NCBI GenBank assembly: GCA_052389435.1
Contig: JBQTIB010000029.1
Location: 1 to 5,179, forward strand
Direction of reading: 5' to 3'
DNA length: 5,179 nt
Source: JBQTKD01 sp052389435
GTDB lineage: Bacteria; Actinomycetota; Actinomycetes; Sporichthyales; Sporichthyaceae
Below the pieces are notes generated by a model that was given only the letters and a program-made list of their open reading frames with translations, was not told the origin of the DNA and made no database searches. Below are positions 1 to 5,179 of the stretch, one piece after another. The translations under genes were made by a program, and so were the position numbers. Numbering within the stretch: position 1 is the first letter of the stretch; each line of letters starts with the position of its first letter.

Positions 1-1
1 G

Positions 2-1333
2 ATTCTCGAGGCGATTCTCGCCGACACCGACGAAGCAGCCCGGGCACTCGGGGCAGCCCCCATCCCGAACACCTACCGTGCCGTCACCGTCCACAAGGAC
101 GAGACCACGATGTTCGCAGGAGTCGAATCCCGCGATAAGGACCCCCGCAAGAGCCTCCACGTCGAAGAGGTCGGAGTACCCGAACTCGGACCCGGAGAAG
201 CCCTCGTCGCCGTGATGGCCAGCGCGGTCAACTACAACACCGTCTGGACCTCGATCTTCGAACCCGTCTCGACCTTCGGGTTCCTCGAGAAGTACGGCCG
301 TCTCTCGGAGCTGACCAAGCGTCACGACCTGCCCTACCAGGTCATCGGCTCCGACCTCGCGGGCGTCGTCCTGCGCGTGGGCCCCGGCGTCGGCAAGTGG
401 AAGCCCGGCGACCGGGTCGTCGCGCACTGCCTGTCCGTCGAACTCGAGGACGCGGCCGGCCACGACGACACGATGATGGACCCGCAGCAGCGGATCTGGG
501 GTTTCGAGACCAACTTCGGCGGCCTCGCCGACCTCGCCCTGGTCAAGTCCAACCAGCTCATGCCCAAGCCCGAGCACCTCACCTGGGAAGAGGCGGCCTG
601 CCCGGGGCTGGTGAACTCGACTGCCTACCGCCAGCTCGTCTCGCACAACGGCGCCAACATGAAGCAGGGCGACGTCGTGCTCATCTGGGGCGCCTCCGGT
701 GGCCTCGGCTCCTACGCGACGCAGATGGCCCTCGCCGGCGGGGCGATTCCGGTCTGCGTGGTGTCGAGCCCGGACAAGGCAGAGATCGTCCGGTCCATGG
801 GCGCGGAGCTCGTCATCGACCGCGCGGCCGAGGGCTACAGGTTCTGGAAGGACGAACACAACCAGGACCCCAAGGAGTGGCAGCGGTTCGGGGCGAAGAT
901 CCGCGAGCTCACCGGCGGCGAGGACATCGACATCGTCTTCGAGCACCCGGGCCGCGAGACCTTCGGGGCCAGCGTCTACGTCACCCGGCGCGGCGGGACC
1001 ATCACGACCTGCGCGTCCACCTCGGGCTTCATGCACCAGTACGACAACCGCTACCTCTGGATGTCGCTCAAGCGGATCATCGGCTCGCACTTCGCGAACT
1101 ACCGCGAGGCGTGGGAGGCGAACCGGCTCATCGACAAGGGCCTGATCCACCCGACCCTGTCCAAGGTCTACCCGCTCGCCGAGACCGGGCAGGCCTCGTG
1201 GGACGTCCACAAGAACCTGCACCAGGGCAAGGTCGGCGTGCTCTGCCTGGCCCCCGAGGCCGGCCTGGGCGTGCGCAACCACGAGAAGCGCGAGAAGCAC
1301 CTGACGGCGATCAACCGGTTCCGGAACATCTAG
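2..1333 (+). CDS. ccr: Crotonyl-CoA carboxylase/reductase, 5'-partial
   Basis: This cytosolic enzyme reductively carboxylates crotonyl-CoA with NADPH and CO2 to give ethylmalonyl-CoA, for the ethylmalonyl-CoA pathway and polyketide extender supply. The frame is open from base 2 to the TAG at 1331-1333 (443 visible residues); family members are about 445-449, so only a few N-terminal residues are missing. The ATG at 110 is internal: codons before it already read as family sequence (TYRAVTVHKDETTMFAG). It is a zinc-independent MDR-type reductase with a nucleotide-binding motif GASGGLG at visible residues 230-236. CO2-pocket residues described for Kitasatospora setae (Asn81, Phe170, Glu171, His365) match visible Asn79 (VNYNTVW), Phe168-Glu169 (GFETNFGG) and His363 (GSHFANYREAW), all with the same offset of 2. 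The C-terminus ends INRFRNI, as in the family. A strong terminator follows, so this is the last gene of its transcript. Identification is secure. Confidence 0.97.
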   Translation: MLEAILADTDEAARALGAAPIPNTYRAVTVHKDETTMFAGVESRDKDPRKSLHVEEVGVPELGPGEALVAVMASAVNYNTVWTSIFEPVSTFGFLEKYGRLSELTKRHDLPYQVIGSDLAGVVLRVGPGVGKWKPGDRVVAHCLSVELEDAAGHDDTMMDPQQRIWGFETNFGGLADLALVKSNQLMPKPEHLTWEEAACPGLVNSTAYRQLVSHNGANMKQGDVVLIWGASGGLGSYATQMALAGGAIPVCVVSSPDKAEIVRSMGAELVIDRAAEGYRFWKDEHNQDPKEWQRFGAKIRELTGGEDIDIVFEHPGRETFGASVYVTRRGGTITTCASTSGFMHQYDNRYLWMSLKRIIGSHFANYREAWEANRLIDKGLIHPTLSKVYPLAETGQASWDVHKNLHQGKVGVLCLAPEAGLGVRNHEKREKHLTAINRFRNI

Positions 1334-1340
1334 GCACAAA

Positions 1341-1394
1341 TCCTCCGGGAGCGGCCACGGGCTGCTCCCGGAGGACTACTTTCGCCGACTTTTT
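1341..1394 (+). terminator. Intrinsic terminator of ccr
   Basis: TCCTCCGGGAGC at 1341-1352 is perfectly complementary to GCTCCCGGAGGA at 1364-1375, a 12-bp stem. Pairing can continue inward through a G-U wobble (1353/1363) and GCC/GGC (1354-1356/1360-1362), giving about 16 pairs closed by an ACG triloop. ACTTT follows directly and a T5 run lies at 1390-1394. It begins 8 bases after the ccr stop codon, so it should insulate the downstream coiled-coil gene from ccr transcription. Confidence 0.85.
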
Positions 1395-1431
1395 CCTCGC
1401 TCCCAGCTAGTCGCGTGACAGCATCGACTCC

Positions 1432-2769
1432 ATGGCTCTCGACGTCACGAGCGACGATGTCGCGCGCGCCGGCGGAGACGTTCCGATCTGGGGCGCACGG
1501 TTCGACGCCGCCCTGCGCGGCTACGACCGCACCCAGGTCGACCGCTACGTCGAGGAGCTCACCCAACGGGTGATCGTGCTGCGGGGCGCCGTCTCCGGAG
1601 CGGAGGCTGCGGCGCGCAGCGCGCACGCCGAGGCGGCCCGTCTCGCCACCGAACTCGACGAGGTCCGCGCCCGGCTGGACAGCCGGGGTCCGGCCCTCGA
1701 CGTCGGCGGCGCGCAGCAGCTCATGCAACTGGCCGCCGAGACCGCCGACCGACTGCGGGCCGAGGCGGTCGAGGCAGCGGCCGCGATCCGGGCCGAGGCG
1801 ACCGTCGAGCTCGAGGCCGCCCAACACGAGCACGCCGCGGTGCTGGAGTCGGCCGCCGTCGAGAAGGCGGCGATTCTCGACGAGGCGCGCCGGACCGCCG
1901 TCGCGCTCGCCGAGGCGGGCAAGGTCACCGCCGAGGCCCGCCGCAACGAGGGCGCCTCCTCGCGCAAGCGGGCCGAGCAGGCCGCCAGGAAAGAGGCTGC
2001 GGAGATCCTCGCGGCGGCGACGGCGCAACTCGCGTCGCTGGAGCGGCTCATCGAGCGCCGCCAGACCGAAGCGGAATATCGCTGCCTGGGCGCGGCCGCC
2101 CGTGGCCACGCACGCGCCGCAGCCGTCGCGGCTCGGTCCCGCCGGCAGCTGACGCAGACCCTGAGCCAGGCCCGCGCCAACGCCACCGAGCGGCTGGCGG
2201 AGGCCACCGCGCGCGCCGAACGGCTGATCGCGGGCGCCACCGCCACGGCGGAGGCGCTGCTGGAGTCCTCGAGCGCCACGGCGGCGCAGACCCAACGACT
2301 GGCCGGCGACCGCGCCGCCGAGATCGAGGCGGCGGCCGCCGCTCGCGCCGCCGACAGCGACGCGAAGGCCTTCGCCCGCGCCGAGGCTCTGGTAACGGCG
2401 GCCGAACGGGACCGAGCGGCCGCGCGCGCCGATCGCACCGAGGCCAGCGAGGAGCGGCGCGCCGCGGCCAAGCTGATGGCCGAGGCCCAGGAACAGGCCG
2501 CGGCGGCCGTCGAGGCCGCGCTGGCGGCGGCCGCCGACCGGCTGGAACTCGTCCGGGCGCAGATCCGCGCCGCGGAGGGCGAACTGGCCGAGCGTCGGGC
2601 GGCCTCGGCGGTGGTGTCCACCGGGCGCGAGGCGGCCCTCGCGGCGAGCCGGGCGCTGCTCGCCGATCTGACCGCGATGGCCTTCGATCTGCAGGGCGAA
2701 TCGGCCCCGAACGCGAATGGTCCTCTGGACACGGGCGTTGCTCCGTCGGAGGATGGTTCGGCCGTCTGA
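1432..2769 (+). CDS. DivIVA-like Ala-rich coiled-coil protein, Scy-like
   Basis: This 445-residue protein is probably a cytoplasmic cytoskeletal or polarity scaffold. Residues 24-45 carry a DivIVA-type N-terminal motif (FDAALRGYDRTQVDRYVEEL); Leu28-Arg29 align with the Phe-Arg pair that inserts into membrane in Bacillus DivIVA. From about residue 45 to 415 it is nearly unbroken Ala/Glu/Arg helix, about 31% Ala by hand count, with 11-residue spacing in places (LRAEAVEAAAA then IRAEATVELEA at 108-129). The last 25 residues are Pro/Gly/Asn/Ser-rich and look disordered. There is one Cys (218) and no signal peptide or membrane segment. The ATG at 1432 is the only in-frame start before a stop at 1408; it has no recognisable Shine-Dalgarno. 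It sits directly upstream of a filP homologue, the position scy occupies in Streptomyces, but Scy is about three times longer. Coiled-coil family membership is firm. Scy orthology is inferred from position and the segment around residues 90-120, so I give no symbol. Confidence 0.85.
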   Translation: MALDVTSDDVARAGGDVPIWGARFDAALRGYDRTQVDRYVEELTQRVIVLRGAVSGAEAAARSAHAEAARLATELDEVRARLDSRGPALDVGGAQQLMQLAAETADRLRAEAVEAAAAIRAEATVELEAAQHEHAAVLESAAVEKAAILDEARRTAVALAEAGKVTAEARRNEGASSRKRAEQAARKEAAEILAAATAQLASLERLIERRQTEAEYRCLGAAARGHARAAAVAARSRRQLTQTLSQARANATERLAEATARAERLIAGATATAEALLESSSATAAQTQRLAGDRAAEIEAAAAARAADSDAKAFARAEALVTAAERDRAAARADRTEASEERRAAAKLMAEAQEQAAAAVEAALAAAADRLELVRAQIRAAEGELAERRAASAVVSTGREAALAASRALLADLTAMAFDLQGESAPNANGPLDTGVAPSEDGSAV

Positions 2770-2771
2770 GG

Positions 2772-2804
2772 ACGACGGGGCGGTGCCGGATTTTTCCGCG
2801 TCGT
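2772..2804 (+). terminator. Weak stem-loop after the Scy-like gene
   Basis: ACGACG at 2772-2777 pairs with CGTCGT at 2799-2804, and CGG at 2781-2783 with CCG at 2796-2798, leaving a three-G bulge. An alternative small hairpin, CGGA-TTTT-TCCG at 2787-2798, competes with it. It lies 2 bases after the TGA at 2767-2769 but has no T-tract behind it. It may be a weak attenuator or terminator, or chance in GC-rich DNA. Confidence 0.25.
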
Positions 2805-2975
2805 GCCCTATCGGCCGAAAGATCCCTCGCCCGGATGCAGCAAGCTGATCACGAAACGGGTGTCATCCCGGTGGCGCGCGGCGACGCCCACTATGAAGGA
2901 TGCAGATGAGACGCCCACCGGCCCGTGGCTCTGCAACGATGGTGGGTATCGATCACAAAGACGGACCCCTGAACC

Positions 2976-2980
2976 GAGGA
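2976..2980 (+). promoter_or_regulatory. Ribosome binding site of filP
   Basis: GAGGA lies 11 bases before the ATG at 2992 and 17 before the second in-frame ATG at 2998. The spacing favours 2992, though it is slightly long. This site is the main sequence reason for choosing a start here rather than at the far upstream GTG (2803) or the ATG at 2893. Confidence 0.6.
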
Positions 2981-2991
2981 CCAGTGTCGCG

Positions 2992-3960
2992 ATGACGATG
3001 AACGAAACACCTCCCGCCTTCGACATCGTGCTGCGCGGGTACGAGCGCCGCCAGGTCGACGATCACCTTTCGACCCTGGTCAACGATCGCCTCGCCGCCG
3101 AACGTCGCGTCGCCGAGCTCGAGCAGGCTGTCGCCCGCGTCCGGGCCGAGTACGAGGCCGGCTCCAGCAGCGAGCCGACGTACGCCTCGCTCGGCGCACG
3201 CGTCGAGAAGATCCTTCGCCTTGCCGAGGAGGAGGCTCGCGACGTCCGCGCCGAGGCCGAGGCCGCCGGTCAGCAGACCCGCTCGGTCGCCGCCACGGAC
3301 GTGGAGCAGATCCGCAAGCAGGGCGAGGAGGACGCCGCTCGCCGCAAGGAGCAGTCCGAGCAGCACTGCAACCAGCTCATGGAGGCCGCCAAGGCCGAGT
3401 GCGAGCGGATCAAGAACGAAGCCACCGGCGAGGCCAACACCAAGATGGCCGGCGCCGAGAAGGTCGTCGAGGAGGCCCGCGCCAAGGCCGCCCAGATCGC
3501 GACCGAGGTCGAGTCCAAGCTCGCCAAGCGTCGCGAGCAGGCCGAGCGCGACATGGCCGCCCGCCAGGAGGTCGCCGAAAAGCGCCTGCTGGAGACCGGC
3601 GAGAAGGCCGACCAGATCCGCATGGAGGCGCAGAAGATGCGCGACGACGCCGAGCAGCGTGCCAAGGCTCTGCTCGAGGCCGCTCGCCGCGAGGCGGAGG
3701 AGCTCGTCGCCGACGCCCGCTCCAAGGCCGAGCGTCAGCGTCTGGAGTCCGAGCGCGAGCTCGCCGCGCTGACCCACCGCCGGGACAGCATCAACGCCCA
3801 GCTGTCCAACGTCCGCGAGATGCTGGCCACCCTCACGGGCTCGGCCACCGCCCTCGTCGACAACGCCACCGCCGCCACGGCGTCGGCGCCGATGCCGAGC
3901 CAGTCCGGTGGCCCGTCGGCGCAGATGCCGAACGTCGGCAACGGCACGTCGCCGAGCTAG
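2992..3960 (+). CDS. filP: FilP-like intermediate-filament-type coiled-coil protein
   Basis: This 322-residue homologue of Streptomyces FilP (about 310 aa; often mislabelled cellulose-binding protein) belongs to a family that forms cytoplasmic filament networks, interacts with DivIVA at hyphal tips and adds mechanical strength. Residues 10-30 hold the DivIVA-like head (FDIVLRGYERRQVDDHL). A short coil (30-55) and a Gly/Ser linker follow, then the conserved YASLGARVEKILRLAEEEA (64-82). A long coil to about residue 282 repeats with 11-residue spacing and ends in the family signature ELAALTHRRDSINAQL and NVREMLATLTG. The tail (283-322) is Ala/Thr/Pro/Ser-rich. There are two Cys (126, 137) exactly one hendecad apart. 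The start is set by GAGGA at 2976-2980 and by where homology begins; an ATG at 2998 is also possible. It follows a paralogous coiled-coil gene and precedes a strong terminator. Family assignment is secure; filament function in this organism is inferred. Confidence 0.9.
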   Translation: MTMNETPPAFDIVLRGYERRQVDDHLSTLVNDRLAAERRVAELEQAVARVRAEYEAGSSSEPTYASLGARVEKILRLAEEEARDVRAEAEAAGQQTRSVAATDVEQIRKQGEEDAARRKEQSEQHCNQLMEAAKAECERIKNEATGEANTKMAGAEKVVEEARAKAAQIATEVESKLAKRREQAERDMAARQEVAEKRLLETGEKADQIRMEAQKMRDDAEQRAKALLEAARREAEELVADARSKAERQRLESERELAALTHRRDSINAQLSNVREMLATLTGSATALVDNATAATASAPMPSQSGGPSAQMPNVGNGTSPS

Positions 3961-3976
3961 TACGACGGTTTCGACG

Positions 3977-4013
3977 GCAGGGCGGGCGCTTCGGCGCCCG
4001 CCCTGCGCGTTTT
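3977..4013 (+). terminator. Intrinsic terminator of filP with UUCG tetraloop
   Basis: GCAGGGCGGGCGC (3977-3989) pairs perfectly with GCGCCCGCCCTGC (3994-4006), a 13-bp stem capped by the very stable C(UUCG)G tetraloop. A T4 run lies at 4010-4013. It begins 17 bases after the filP stop. The T-run overlaps the stop codon of the convergent gene (TAA, complement of 4012-4014). Read from the minus strand the stem is equally strong but has no T-tract beyond it, so it may also end the opposing transcript, less efficiently. Confidence 0.92.
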
Positions 4014-4299
4014 AACGCAGGGTGCGGCCGCCCGTGGGCCGGCGGCGATCGCGAGAGGCCCAGCAGCCGGTGTGCCAGTGCCGGCGGTCCTCGCCCTCGG
4101 TGCCCGCGGGCCAGACCAGCACGTGCGGGGTGCCGACGGCGATGAGCTGCTGGCAGCCCGGGCAGCGGTAGCTCTTCACGACGGTCACGCCGGTGAGCCG
4201 GCGGACCTCCCAGGTGCCGTCCGCGTGCTCCTCGCGCTCGCCCGCCGCCGCGCCGGACAGCGGACGCGGAGCGTCGTTGCGGCGATGACGGCGGGGCAC
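4012..4299 (-). CDS. Small putative zinc-binding protein, unknown function
   Basis: This small protein (95 residues from the GTG at 4299) has a basic N-terminus (PRRHRRND), a variable acidic stretch and a conserved core: YRCPGCQQLI at 45-53, PHVLVWPAG at 58-66 and DRRHWHTGCW at 71-80. Cys46, Cys49, His76 and Cys79 form a CxxC...HxxC set typical of a treble-clef or ribbon-type zinc site. The tail is Arg-rich. I recall similar small actinobacterial proteins beginning MPRR..., often labelled 'ATP/GTP-binding protein'; no nucleotide-binding motif is visible here. That recollection favours GTG 4299. A GTG at 4314 and an ATG at 4392 are in frame, but the latter would cover the ribosome binding site of the divergent gene. 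A GGGGG run lies one base before 4299, too close for an ideal Shine-Dalgarno. It converges on filP. Nucleic-acid binding is only a guess from its basic charge. Confidence 0.75.
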   Translation of the reverse strand: MPRRHRRNDAPRPLSGAAAGEREEHADGTWEVRRLTGVTVVKSYRCPGCQQLIAVGTPHVLVWPAGTEGEDRRHWHTGCWASRDRRRPTGGRTLR

Positions 4300-4395
4300 G
4301 CCCCCGATTGTCACAGGTCCGTCTCGGGCTGAACGTTCGCCGATCGCCTGGCGTCCCTTCAACGACAGATCGACCCGAACAAGGGGGAGCAACTC
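4300..4395. promoter_or_regulatory. Divergent promoter region
   Basis: This 96-bp gap separates the divergently transcribed zinc-binding-type and SIMPL genes, so promoters for both should lie within or overlap it. TTGTCA at 4308-4313 resembles a -35 hexamer for the plus strand, but no good -10 lies 16-18 bases beyond. GAACGTTC at 4331-4338 is a perfect 8-bp palindrome of unknown meaning. The presence of promoters is inferred from gene arrangement, not from convincing boxes. Confidence 0.45.
4383..4389 (+). promoter_or_regulatory. Strong ribosome binding site of the SIMPL gene
   Basis: GGGGGAG, with its GGAG core 6 bases before the ATG at 4396, is a strong Shine-Dalgarno and fixes the start of the exported protein. 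It also argues against a minus-strand start at 4392. Confidence 0.85.
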
Positions 4396-5148
4396 ATGCA
4401 GCGCAGATTCCGCGGCGCCCTGGCGGGCGCCGGTGCCGCCGCCGTCGTCGGCGCGATGGTAGCCACGCTGGTCGTCGGCAACGGCTCCGGTCCGGTCCGG
4501 GCGGCGAGCCTGGACACCGCCCTGGCCGCCAACACCGTCTCGGTGAACGGCCTCGGCCTGGTCACCGGCACGCCCGACGTACTCAGCCTGCAGATGGGCG
4601 TCGAACGCAACGGCCCGGTCGTCAACGACGTCCTGAACCAGACCAACGAAGACCTCGCCCGGATCAAGGCGGCGCTGAAGAAGTACGACGTCGACGACAA
4701 GGACGTGCAGACGTCCAACCTGTCGATCAACCCGTTCTGGGACAACAACAGGATCAACGGCTACCAGGTCACCCAGACCCTCACCGTGAAGCTGCGCAAC
4801 CTCGCGAAGTCCGGCGAGGCCATTTCGGCCGCGGCGGAGGCGGGCGGCAACGCCACCCGGATCAACGGCGTCAACTTCGACATCGAGGACAACGTCAAGC
4901 TCGTCGAGGCCGCGCGCGCGAACGCCTTCAACGACGCCAAGGCCAAGGCCGAGCAGTACTCCAAGCTCGCCGGCCGCAGCCTCGGCCGGGTAAGCTCTGT
5001 GAGCGAGTCGACCGAGTACCAGTCCGGCCCGCCGATGCCGTACCTGGCCCGCGCCGAGTCCGCCGACAGCGCCGCCGCACCGGTGCCCGTCTCTCCCGGG
5101 CAGCAGCAGGTCAGCGTCAGCACCGCGGTGATCTGGGAACTCACCTAG
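4396..5148 (+). CDS. Exported SIMPL (DUF541) domain protein
   Basis: This 250-residue secreted or surface protein carries a SIMPL/DUF541 domain, a family found in oxidative-stress and envelope proteins with no settled biochemical role. Residues 1-37 form a signal peptide: basic MQRRFR, a hydrophobic Ala/Val/Gly stretch (8-28), and a likely signal peptidase I site near VRAAS (34-38). There is no lipobox Cys, and the double Arg lacks the full Tat consensus. The mature protein opens with the typical NTVSVNGLGLVTGTPDVLSLQMGVE (split at residues 46-70). It continues through the conserved helical and strand segments, including DVQTSNLSINPFW (103-115), YQVTQTLTVKLRNL (123-136) and the AKAKAEQYSKLAGRSLG region (181-197), and ends in a strand, QVSVSTAVIWELT. 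The length fits the family. It has its own strong ribosome binding site and faces away from the zinc-binding-type gene. It contains no Cys. Domain assignment is confident; function is unknown. Confidence 0.93.
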   Translation: MQRRFRGALAGAGAAAVVGAMVATLVVGNGSGPVRAASLDTALAANTVSVNGLGLVTGTPDVLSLQMGVERNGPVVNDVLNQTNEDLARIKAALKKYDVDDKDVQTSNLSINPFWDNNRINGYQVTQTLTVKLRNLAKSGEAISAAAEAGGNATRINGVNFDIEDNVKLVEAARANAFNDAKAKAEQYSKLAGRSLGRVSSVSESTEYQSGPPMPYLARAESADSAAAPVPVSPGQQQVSVSTAVIWELT

Positions 5149-5162
5149 GGTGCCGCAGCCGT

Positions 5163-5179
5163 GGGGGGGGGCGCCCCCC
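5163..5179 (+). other. G/C homopolymer palindrome at window end
   Basis: Nine G, then CG, then six C end the window 15 bases after the SIMPL stop; 5166-5179 is a perfect palindrome. It could be the stem of a terminator whose T-tract lies outside, or a contig end where sequencing failed in a G-run. The sequence alone does not separate these. Confidence 0.4.

Larger units (their letters stand above)
2770..2991. other. Intergenic region upstream of filP
   Basis: This 222-bp gap separates the two coiled-coil genes. An open frame from a GTG at 2803 runs into filP, but its translation (rich in Cys, Trp, Ser and Pro) is unlike the family N-terminus, so I treat it as untranslated. It contains the weak stem-loop at 2772-2804 and the filP ribosome binding site. 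I saw no convincing -35/-10 pair. Its length allows an independent filP promoter. Confidence 0.5.

Noticed and set aside
110..112. ATG at 110 as the start of ccr
   Set aside because: Codons upstream are in frame and match the conserved N-terminal region of Ccr proteins. The gene simply begins before the window.
1738..2640. Recurrent GCCGAGGC-like direct repeats inside the coiled-coil genes
   Set aside because: They encode repeated Ala-Glu-Ala units of helical protein and are irregularly spaced with no conserved spacers, so they are not a CRISPR array or a DNA-level repeat element.
1545..2732. Long antisense open frame (395 codons) opposite the Scy-like gene, and another at 1330-2295
   Set aside because: Both are Ser/Ala/Arg- or Gly/Leu/Arg-rich translations expected from the complement of a GC-biased Ala-rich gene. 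Neither has family motifs, and the plus strand carries a clear DivIVA-like coding pattern.
2803..2991. N-terminal extension of filP from the GTG at 2803 or the ATG at 2893
   Set aside because: The extra residues are Cys/Trp/Ser/Pro-rich and unlike the family. FilP homologues begin just before the RGY motif, and a GAGGA site precedes the ATG at 2992.
2953..3777. 274-codon antisense open frame opposite filP
   Set aside because: The translation is a Leu/Gly-rich low-complexity mirror of the filP codons, while the plus-strand product has recognisable family signatures.
4331..4338. GAACGTTC palindrome as a possible LexA (SOS) box
   Set aside because: Actinobacterial LexA boxes have GAAC and GTTC half-sites separated by four bases. 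Here the halves are directly adjacent, so it does not fit and may be chance.
4300..4392. Long form of the minus-strand zinc-binding-type gene starting at the ATG at 4392
   Set aside because: It would consume the whole divergent gap and overlap the SIMPL ribosome binding site. The conserved N-terminus (PRRHRR) begins at the GTG at 4299.

Overview
The window is GC-rich and densely coding, with strong GC bias at third codon positions and Ala/Arg/Glu-rich proteins. Together with a crotonyl-CoA carboxylase/reductase and a FilP-type coiled-coil protein, this points to a filamentous or related actinobacterium. A Streptomyces or Pseudonocardiales-like organism is plausible, but genus cannot be fixed from this sequence alone.

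Layout. (1) Positions 2-1333 (+) hold a nearly complete crotonyl-CoA carboxylase/reductase gene (ccr), missing only its first few codons at the window edge. It is closed by a strong hairpin terminator at 1341-1394. (2) Positions 1432-2769 (+) encode a 445-residue, Ala-rich, DivIVA-like coiled-coil protein that resembles a short counterpart of the Streptomyces polarity scaffold Scy. (3) After a 222-bp gap, 2992-3960 (+) encodes a 322-residue FilP homologue, a bacterial intermediate-filament-like protein. A 13-bp UUCG-capped terminator at 3977-4013 follows. (4) A convergent gene at 4012-4299 (-) encodes a small CxxC...HxxC putative zinc-binding protein of unknown function. (5) A divergent gene at 4396-5148 (+) encodes an exported SIMPL (DUF541) domain protein. 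The window then ends in a G/C homopolymer palindrome that looks like a terminator stem or a contig edge.

How the genes relate. Ccr is an acyl-CoA enzyme that makes ethylmalonyl-CoA for C2 assimilation and polyketide extender units. Its terminator separates it transcriptionally from the two coiled-coil genes. Those two share an N-terminal LRGY(D/E)RxQVD motif and are probably paralogous partners in a polar cytoskeletal assembly, as proposed for Scy and FilP with DivIVA in Streptomyces. The small zinc-finger gene and the SIMPL gene are transcribed away from each other from a 96-bp shared regulatory gap and have no visible functional tie to the rest.

The most noteworthy points are the short Scy-like protein, its missing Shine-Dalgarno, two substitutions in Ccr at positions I recall as inter-subunit coupling residues, and the overlap of the filP terminator T-tract with the convergent gene's stop codon. 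I found no mobile element, CRISPR array, tRNA or rRNA, and no clear evidence of a wholly new system.
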